Source of the DNA: Gordonia iterans
Lineage (GTDB): Bacteria > Actinomycetota > Actinomycetes > Mycobacteriales > Mycobacteriaceae
Assembly: GCF_002993285.1 (NCBI RefSeq)
Contig: NZ_CP027433.1
Location: 3,658,001-3,722,000, forward strand
Direction of reading: 5' to 3'
Length of the DNA: 64,000 nucleotides
The notes beneath the pieces were generated by a model, which was given only the letters and a program-made list of their open reading frames with translations, was not told where the DNA came from and made no database searches. Shown piece after piece: positions 58,545 through 64,000 of the stretch (position 1 is its first letter; the number at the start of each line of letters is the position of its first letter). A program made the position numbers and the translations under genes.

Positions 58545-59034
58545 CTGTCTGCTCCGGCATGCGCAGCACTTCGACGCGGGCCGGCAGCAATGGAATCCCG
58601 TTGCGCTCGAATCCCGGCCGGATCACCCGGGTCACGATTCGCCGCGGTCCCTCGCCGGAGGCCGCGATCACCTCGTGCCGCACCGAGTCGAAGTCGCCCG
58701 GCGTGTCGACGACCACGACGTCGAGCGATTCGATCGCGGCATTCAGCTCATCGCGGACCGATTCCAGGAAGGCCTCCCCGCCACGGTGCAACACTTCCGA
58801 GTCGATTCGCTCCGCGAGGAGGCCGATCGCCGAGAGGAAAGGCTTGAGGTTTCGCCCCGACAACTCTGCCTCGAGGGCGGCGTTCCTCTCCTGGAGTTCA
58901 CGGATCGACGCCTGCGCACCACGATCCTCGAGCAGGCGACGGCGAAAGAGGTCGGTGAGTTGGGTCAGCCGTTCGTCGACCGACTCGAGAGTCACCTCGC
59001 TGCGGCCATCGGAAACACCCCCGTCGGCGCTCAC
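58522..59034 (-). CDS. GrpE-like nucleotide exchange factor
   Basis: 170 aa. An N-terminal coiled-coil (LTQLTDLFRRRL, SIRELQERNAALEAELSG), a helical bundle (LKPFLSAIGLLAERID) and a C-terminal beta region with DFDSVRHEVI, which corresponds to the FDPxxHEAV motif of GrpE. The ATG overlaps the Hsp70 stop as ATGA, so it is coupled to its presumed partner. It is not the housekeeping grpE, which lies in dnaK-grpE-dnaJ operons. Confidence 0.7.
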   Translation of the reverse strand: MSADGGVSDGRSEVTLESVDERLTQLTDLFRRRLLEDRGAQASIRELQERNAALEAELSGRNLKPFLSAIGLLAERIDSEVLHRGGEAFLESVRDELNAAIESLDVVVVDTPGDFDSVRHEVIAASGEGPRRIVTRVIRPGFERNGIPLLPARVEVLRMPEQTGDGIGTD

Positions 59035-60548
59035 TGGAAGTCCAGACTGGCCAGGGCGTCGCGCATCCGGTCGACTTCACCCTGATCGACCGCGCCGGGT
59101 CGCTCCACCTCGAACTCACCCAGCCGATTGTTGTCCACGAGATCGATCACTTCGACGTGCATCATGCCGTCGATGTCGCAGGAATAGATCACCTCGACCG
59201 GCGACTGCTGCGGGTGCGGCGGAATCTTCAGATGCGAATCACCGAGGTCCTCGACATAGCGCAGATCAGTACCGTCACCGACGGTGACCTGGACATGGAG
59301 GTCCGTCTGATTGTCAGCCGTGGTGAAGAACGTCCGGCGCACCTGACACGGAATATGGGTGTTCGCCTCGATGATGACTGTGTTCGCTAAGAATCCCTGC
59401 TCGTTGAGCGACTTGACGCCGAGCGAGTGGGAGGTGACGTCGTGCAGGACGATCGGTGCAGCGGAGGCGGTCTGCTGCTGGGCGCCCTGTCGCTGTACCC
59501 CGTTCACGTCGGCGGCCACCGCTGCCCCGAGTGCCACCGCCTCATCCGGGTGCACAGTCTGGTCGGGCTCCTGCCCCATCAGCTCGGTGAGCATCCGCTT
59601 GACCATCGGCATCCGTGTCGAGCCACCGACCAGCAGCACCTTGTCGACCTGCGCTTTGGTGATGCCCGCCGCGTCGAGCACATCGAGGGTGATGTCCTCC
59701 GTGGTGGCCAGGAGCGACGAGGCCAGCTGCTCGAACTTCTCCCGGGTGAGGACCAGCTTGACATTCTGCCCGCCGGAGCTGATGAAGATCGGCGCCTTGT
59801 CGACCTGGCTGAGCTTGTGCTTGGCCTGCTCGCAACGATCACGCAGCTGCGCCTGCATCTCGAGGGTGTCCTCGACCGGAGTCCCGGTTTGGGCCTCGAA
59901 TTCGCTTGTCGCCCAGTTGATGATCAGGTTGTCGAAGTCGAAACCGCCGAGCTGCGAATCACCTTCGTGCGCCAGGATGTCGAAGGTGCTGCCGTTGGCT
60001 ACCCGCACGACGGTCACGTCGAAGGTTCCGCCACCGAGGTCATACACCAGCATGGTGCCGGTGAAGCCACGGGTTACCCCGTAACTCATCGCCGCAGCCA
60101 CCGGTTCGTTGATCACTTGGAGCACCTCGAGGCCGGCCATCTCGCCCGCCTGCTTGGTGGCGTTTCGCTGTCCGTCCTTGAAATACGCGGGCACAGTGAT
60201 CACCACGGAGGAGATGTCCTCGCCGAGCACCTCACTCGCATCCTTGACCAGCTGCCGCAGGATGATCGCCGACACCGCGACCGCGCTGTACTGCTCGGTG
60301 TCCCCGTGGAACGCCCACGTCGGGTTACCCATCTGCCGTTTGACGAACTCGATGATGTCACCCGGCGCCATCACCCGTTGCTGCTTGGCCTCCTGTCCGA
60401 CGAGCACCTCACCGGTAGATTCCAGCATCACGACGGAGGGAGTCGTCGCCTGCCCCATGTTGTTGCGGATTATCTCCGGCTGGCCGCCCACACCGATGGT
60501 GGCGATGGCCGAGTAGGTGGTGCCGAGGTCGATGCCGATCGGACGCAT
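59031..60548 (-). CDS. Hsp70 (DnaK-like) chaperone
   Basis: 505 aa from the ATG at 60548 with AAAGG upstream. The nucleotide-binding domain is complete: GIDLGTTYSAIA, the VITVPAYF segment, INEPVAAAMSYG, VYDLGGGTFDVTV and LLVGGSTRMPMV. The substrate-binding beta domain follows (VTSHSLGVKS, and HIPCQVRRTFFTTADNQT). The protein stops after about 505 residues, so the helical lid and C-terminal tail of DnaK (about 610-640 aa) are mostly missing. A dedicated chaperone for this operon is inferred. Confidence 0.88.
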   Translation of the reverse strand: MRPIGIDLGTTYSAIATIGVGGQPEIIRNNMGQATTPSVVMLESTGEVLVGQEAKQQRVMAPGDIIEFVKRQMGNPTWAFHGDTEQYSAVAVSAIILRQLVKDASEVLGEDISSVVITVPAYFKDGQRNATKQAGEMAGLEVLQVINEPVAAAMSYGVTRGFTGTMLVYDLGGGTFDVTVVRVANGSTFDILAHEGDSQLGGFDFDNLIINWATSEFEAQTGTPVEDTLEMQAQLRDRCEQAKHKLSQVDKAPIFISSGGQNVKLVLTREKFEQLASSLLATTEDITLDVLDAAGITKAQVDKVLLVGGSTRMPMVKRMLTELMGQEPDQTVHPDEAVALGAAVAADVNGVQRQGAQQQTASAAPIVLHDVTSHSLGVKSLNEQGFLANTVIIEANTHIPCQVRRTFFTTADNQTDLHVQVTVGDGTDLRYVEDLGDSHLKIPPHPQQSPVEVIYSCDIDGMMHVEVIDLVDNNRLGEFEVERPGAVDQGEVDRMRDALASLDFQ

Positions 60549-60614
60549 GGAGAAGCCTTTCAGTGACGTGGTGGTCGAGAGTGCCGCTGAGAACTGAACC
60601 AACCGGATGGTCAC

Positions 60615-61754
60615 TCAGTCGAAGAGACGCGAATTGACCTTCCAGTTGGGCACCCAGGTCAAGAAGAAGACGCCGACACCGACCCCGATACAGATCAGGA
60701 ACCAGAGAAATCCACCGCCAGTACCGGTCGACGCGCCGACGATGCCAAGGAGGAACAACACGAACATGATGAAGCAGGCGGTGATCGCCGACGCGACCGG
60801 GCCACGGTACCGCGCCTGACCGAACGGCACATGGAAGCGTTTGGTCCCCATCCGGGCGAGGTACTCGTCCAGCTGCGTCACACCCTGGACCACCTCCGGC
60901 GGCGGGTTCTGCAGCGTCTTGGCCTTGTCGCAGTAGGACCGCATCTCATCGAGTTCTGCCTGCGCAGCGACGACGTAGGAGTCCTCGTTCCTCAGGCTCG
61001 GAATCTGCTCGGCGCAATCGATAAGGGCCATACCGAGGTAGAAGTTCGCGGTCTGGTCACCCGGGTTCCGGGCGTAGACCGGCTCCAGCACGCCCAGCGC
61101 TTCCCGCGGCTTGCCGAGGTCGAGCAGGATTGAACCGATGGAAAGCTGGTACGTCGCCTCCGTCGGATCGATCGTCGATGCGACCTGGTACTCGCGGATC
61201 GCCTGGTCGTAACGACCGAGGTTCTCCGCAACGAAGCCGAGGTGGAAATGATAGGTCGGATTGTTCGTTTCGAGGTTCGTCGCCTGCTGCGCCTCGTAGA
61301 TCGCATCCTCATAGCGCTCCAGGCCAGCATTCGCACGCGAACGAATCCACCAGCTCTCCGCACTGTTACCCATCTGCTGGGTCGCCTCACGCGCCGCATA
61401 CGCCGCGGAATGGTAGTCGCCGATCCCGAGAAAGTGGTTGGCCTGCTTCAGCCAGTCACCGCCGTGGTTGGTGGTGTCGACCGCTTTCGGAGCCTCGACG
61501 CCTTCACGCTGCAGCTGGGCGTCGTACGCTTGCCGCTGCTGCGGATCGGTCAGTACCGCACGCGCCTCATTGATCTGCGCGACGCGCAGCTCGGCCTCCT
61601 GACGTACGGCGATGTCAGAAGATTCGGTGCGCTTGCGCCACTCGCGGCTGACTTTGCGAACGGCTTCCGTGATCTGCTCGTCCGTGGCACCCATCTGAAT
61701 GCCCAGAACCTTGTAGTAATCGACCTTGACTGCCAACGGCTCGCTGCTCCTCAT
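60615..61754 (-). CDS. J-like domain / TPR membrane protein
   Basis: 379 aa from the ATG at 61754. Residues 12-80 follow the J-domain plan (DYYKVLGIQMGATDEQITEA ... INEARAVLTDPQQRQAYD), but the HPD tripeptide that stimulates Hsp70 is absent; the loop reads WRKRTESSD. About five TPR-like helical pairs cover 95-270 (WWIRSRANAGLERYEDAI, YHFHLGFVAENLGRYDQAI). Two membrane helices close the protein (ITACFIMFVLFLLGIV and FLWFLICIGVGVGVFFL). First gene of the operon, 66 bases before hsp70. Probably the membrane platform that recruits clients or Hsp70. Confidence 0.75.
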   Translation of the reverse strand: MRSSEPLAVKVDYYKVLGIQMGATDEQITEAVRKVSREWRKRTESSDIAVRQEAELRVAQINEARAVLTDPQQRQAYDAQLQREGVEAPKAVDTTNHGGDWLKQANHFLGIGDYHSAAYAAREATQQMGNSAESWWIRSRANAGLERYEDAIYEAQQATNLETNNPTYHFHLGFVAENLGRYDQAIREYQVASTIDPTEATYQLSIGSILLDLGKPREALGVLEPVYARNPGDQTANFYLGMALIDCAEQIPSLRNEDSYVVAAQAELDEMRSYCDKAKTLQNPPPEVVQGVTQLDEYLARMGTKRFHVPFGQARYRGPVASAITACFIMFVLFLLGIVGASTGTGGGFLWFLICIGVGVGVFFLTWVPNWKVNSRLFD

Positions 61755-61888
61755 CCGTGCGACCCACCGTCGCAATTCGTGTAGCAGCCTATTGCACTTG
61801 CCGGGCGGACGACCTTCCAATGTCGTGCCGACCTGGCAGTTCACGGCGCGGATTCATCCAAATGGCGGACACCACTGTTGCCGATCAG

Positions 61889-61914
61889 ACCGAGCCGACC
61901 GAAGTAGGCTCGGT
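61889..61914. promoter_or_regulatory. Inverted repeat in the divergent promoter region
   Basis: ACCGAGCC (61889-61896) and GGCTCGGT (61907-61914), 10-base loop, between the divergent starts at 61754 and 61953. It could be an operator or a leader hairpin. Confidence 0.45.
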
Positions 61915-61952
61915 GGCGTCACAGTCCACCAGTCCGGAGGAGTTCGCTCACC

Positions 61953-62522
61953 ATGTCGCTTCACGTGGTCACCGCAGTCGGCGAGTACCTCGGCCGACTG
62001 CCCTTTCACGACACCACCCGCACAGATGAGTTCGCGTCGGTCTTTATGGCAGGTGGTCGACTGATCGCGGTCGAGGACGATCAGTCCTCGCTACTTCAGT
62101 TCTGCCAGAACATTCGCGCACTCGACGAAGTCGACCAGTTTCTCGCCGACAACGGCATCGCTAAATCCTGTTTCACCGAAATGACCACCCAGGGAATCCT
62201 CGCGACCGGACCGGCCGAGACCGCGTTCAGCTGGCTCGGTGATTGCACGCTGGTTCCGGCGGGGCGGAGTCTGGGATTCACCGACGACGGCCTGCTCCTC
62301 CTGTCCCCGCAGGACGACGTCCTGCAGGTCTCCCCGGCCTACTACTGGTTGTGGACATACTCGCGCACCGGGAGATCACTCGCGGCCGTGTACCGGTTCC
62401 TCACCGGTGACGCGGCGATCGGCGACGCGGCCGCCGCCTCAGTGGAAGAACTGTCCCAGGCCGTCATGCACATGCTGTCGTACAACATGGGTCGTCTCGA
62501 CCGGCCTCGGCCAGCCGAGTAG
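61953..62522 (+). CDS. Hypothetical protein (189 aa) divergent from the chaperone operon
   Basis: ATG with GGAGGAG about ten bases upstream. A soluble mixed alpha/beta protein; segments such as GRLIAVEDDQSSLLQF, TQGILATGPAE and AYYWLWTYSRTGRSLAAVYR show no motif I recognise. It is followed seven bases later by the next plus-strand gene, so the two are probably co-transcribed and, by location, linked to the divergent system. Confidence 0.65.
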   Translation: MSLHVVTAVGEYLGRLPFHDTTRTDEFASVFMAGGRLIAVEDDQSSLLQFCQNIRALDEVDQFLADNGIAKSCFTEMTTQGILATGPAETAFSWLGDCTLVPAGRSLGFTDDGLLLLSPQDDVLQVSPAYYWLWTYSRTGRSLAAVYRFLTGDAAIGDAAAASVEELSQAVMHMLSYNMGRLDRPRPAE

Positions 62523-62529
62523 GCAGACC

Positions 62530-63417
62530 ATGAACCCCGATGCGAACACGGATGGCGTCCCGACGATCCCCAAGGCAGATCGGGTCGGCTATCGGACCGC
62601 GCGCCACTCCGCGTACAGCGCCACCGTCCGATCCTGGGTCGACGGTGCGAGCGGTGTCGCCAGCACCTTCGGAGTAGGCGAGGAGATACTCTCCGCAGCC
62701 ACCGAGTTCACGAAAGCCGCAGTGAGCGACGACACCGCGAAGCAGTTGGCTGGCGTACTCGGCGGCACCGAAGTCGTCCGAAAGTTCTTCGATTTCTCGG
62801 GCGCCGCCCTCAGCCTCGGCAGCGACCTCCAGTCGATCGGCTCCGCCGTCCGCGGAGAAGCCGGCAGCCCCGGCGAGAAGTTCGCGGCCGGCGCCGCAGC
62901 CAGTTCATCGCTACTGAAGCACCTCGGCACGTTGACAGTGGTCGGCGGCCAAGGCGCGGCAGCGATCGGGCTCGTCGGATCCGCACTCCCGTTCATCGGC
63001 GCGGGCGTCCTGATCGGTATCGCTGGGGCATTTGCGGCACAGGCTGCCGCGAAGAAGGCACACCGGGAATCTCGCGCCACCGCCGCGGAGAAGCGTGCCA
63101 CCCAGCACGCCCAGGCTGGCGGGGCCGGCGTCCGGGTGATGGTCGGCGGAGGTGGCAGTCAGCTCCAGCAGCTGCGGATGAACGTGGAATCGCTGGCGGC
63201 GGCTTTCCGGAAGGTGCGCAGCGACCTCGAGTCGACCGAGCGGACCGAGGTCGGCCCCAAGAGCACTGCGATTCGGGCGCTCATCGGTGGCAGTTCCGAT
63301 CCGAAATACGCGGCGGCACTCGAAGGCATCGCCGGGGCGATCCAGTCTATGCGGGCGACGCAACAGCGCCTGAGCGTCTCCGAAGCGGCGCTCAGGAACG
63401 TCGCGCAGAACCTCTGA
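62530..63417 (+). CDS. Hypothetical protein with a Gly/Ala-rich hydrophobic core (295 aa)
   Basis: ATG at 62530 chosen because it follows the previous stop by seven bases; the longer frame overlaps that gene. Residues 20-110 are helical and Ser/Ala/Gly-rich. Residues 135-178 form a hydrophobic Gly/Ala stretch (GAAAIGLVGSALPFIGAGVL, then IGIAGAFAAQAAAKKAH) that could be a membrane hairpin. The C-terminal third is a charged coiled-coil. The layout resembles pore-forming or tape-measure-like helical proteins and some type VII substrates; this is only an analogy. Confidence 0.6.
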   Translation: MNPDANTDGVPTIPKADRVGYRTARHSAYSATVRSWVDGASGVASTFGVGEEILSAATEFTKAAVSDDTAKQLAGVLGGTEVVRKFFDFSGAALSLGSDLQSIGSAVRGEAGSPGEKFAAGAAASSSLLKHLGTLTVVGGQGAAAIGLVGSALPFIGAGVLIGIAGAFAAQAAAKKAHRESRATAAEKRATQHAQAGGAGVRVMVGGGGSQLQQLRMNVESLAAAFRKVRSDLESTERTEVGPKSTAIRALIGGSSDPKYAAALEGIAGAIQSMRATQQRLSVSEAALRNVAQNL

Positions 63418-63438
63418 CGGGATCAGACTCGCACTGCG

Positions 63439-63732
63439 TCAGACCGCGGGGAGAGCGCTCCGGCGGCCCTTCCGGAACTCTTCGATCGCCCGGTGCGGAG
63501 GAATCGACGACGCCGCGAACAGGGCGGTCTTGTCTGGTGCGACGATCAGGCAGCCCCCGCCCCGCAGCTGCGGATGAATGCACACCGCGTCGTCATCGAG
63601 CGCGGTGACGTTGAACTCCGCGTCGGGGATCTTGGTGCGCAAGATCGCGATACCGTAGTCGGCCAGTTCTTGCTGAGCGGCGGTGAGACTCACCCCGGGC
63701 TCCTCTCTCGGATCGATCCTTGTCGGGTTCAC
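63439..63732 (-). CDS. Candidate immunity protein (97 aa)
   Basis: A small acidic soluble protein; TAAQQELADYGIAILRT, NVTALDDDAVCIHPQLRGGG and ALFAASSIPPHRAIEEFRKG give a compact alpha/beta plan. Its ATG overlaps the stop of the toxin-like gene by four bases, the usual toxin-immunity arrangement of polymorphic toxin loci. No family name assigned. Confidence 0.6.
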   Translation of the reverse strand: MNPTRIDPREEPGVSLTAAQQELADYGIAILRTKIPDAEFNVTALDDDAVCIHPQLRGGGCLIVAPDKTALFAASSIPPHRAIEEFRKGRRSALPAV

Positions 63733-64000
63733 GGTGCCACGTCAGCCGGGTTGAGCGATGCATCCCAGACGACTGCATCCGGCTCATCCGGCGGCCAGGG
63801 GCTGCGGACTCCGGTCTGGGCGTCCAGCACCCAGACGTCCTGGCCGTCGTAATACGCATTGAACCAGTGCCCATCACCGGTGGACCTGTCGACGCCGACG
63901 ACGCAATGGGAACCGGCTCCGGCCGCACGCAGCGAGGCCTCGACCTGCGCAGGGGTCGCCGGTGTCTGCGGGAGACTCGTGGCCGCTTCCATCTGGGGCG
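63729..64000 (-). CDS. C-terminal end of a papain-fold (glutamine-deamidase-like) toxin, partial
   Basis: Open to the right edge of the window, so only the last 90 or so residues are seen. GSHCVVGVDRSTGDGHWFNAYYDG followed by VWVLDAQTG and WPPDE reproduces the end of the Tox-PL / toxin glutamine deamidase domain: the His in GHWFN and the Asp in LDAQTG would be two of the Cys-His-Asp triad, the Cys lying upstream outside the window. Such domains usually end long secreted proteins. The immunity candidate follows at once. The N-terminal trafficking domain cannot be seen. Confidence 0.68.
   Translation of the reverse strand, partial: PQMEAATSLPQTPATPAQVEASLRAAGAGSHCVVGVDRSTGDGHWFNAYYDGQDVWVLDAQTGVRSPWPPDEPDAVVWDASLNPADVAP

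Noticed and set aside
61862..62029. Short open frame starting at 61862 upstream of the 189-aa gene
   Set aside because: It overlaps the next gene's start region, contains the inverted repeat, ends in Arg/His-rich sequence and has no ribosome site.

Overview
The window is GC-rich actinobacterial chromosome. A mycolic-acid-containing member of the Mycobacteriales close to Gordonia fits best. It carries a complete mce/yrbE lipid-import operon with its MceG ATPase, a secreted antigen-85-like esterase, the secE-nusG-rplK-rplA and rplJ-rplL / rpoB-rpoC blocks, many GTG/TTG starts and several probably leaderless genes. Genus is inferred from gene content only.

Layout. 1-8.3 kb: the end of a large exported-type protein, a small gene coupled to a SixA-like phosphatase, an unusual GIY-YIG nuclease fusion, a 1034-aa secreted Asp-rich repeat protein, and a Y-family polymerase (DinB2 type). 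8.4-17.4 kb: a six-gene minus-strand operon with the gene set and order lstA-lstB-lstC-lstD-lstE-lstF, a lipstatin-type beta-lactone pathway: two thiolase-like subunits, beta-lactone synthetase, reductase, NRPS and formyltransferase. A TetR-like palindrome lies upstream and a secreted serine esterase is divergent. 18.7-20.4 kb: a DUF2784 gene and a single-gene cassette bracketed by hairpin repeats. 20.4-28.2 kb: rpoBC. 28.4-41 kb: mce operon (mceG-yrbEA-yrbEB-mceABCDEF plus two Mce-associated genes), lying between rplJL and rpoB. 41-50 kb: rplJL, GH76-like enzyme, CocE-type hydrolase, a tandem-repeat patch, HSL-type esterase, TIGR04338-like metalloprotein, DUF2786 protein, L-lactate dehydrogenase. 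50.2-51.6 kb: a second hairpin-bracketed cassette with a paralogue of the first cassette gene. 51.7-54.6 kb: rplA, rplK, nusG, secE, tRNA-Trp.

54.8-64 kb is the most novel part. One tightly overlapping minus-strand operon encodes a J-like/TPR membrane protein, an Hsp70, a GrpE-like protein, an FtsK/SpoIIIE-type ATPase, a tail-anchored coiled-coil protein and two tandem ESX-sized helical proteins. Two unknown genes lie divergently, followed by the end of a probable papain-fold (glutamine-deamidase-like) toxin with an overlapping candidate immunity gene. I read this as a candidate chaperone-coupled, type-VII-like export system.

The other structural surprise is the pair of hairpin-bracketed cassettes (19177-20352 and 50270-51582). 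Each holds one AbiEi/DUF559-like nuclease gene, and each has its own hairpin family with compensatory base changes between its two ends. They resemble a single-gene mobile or selfish element.
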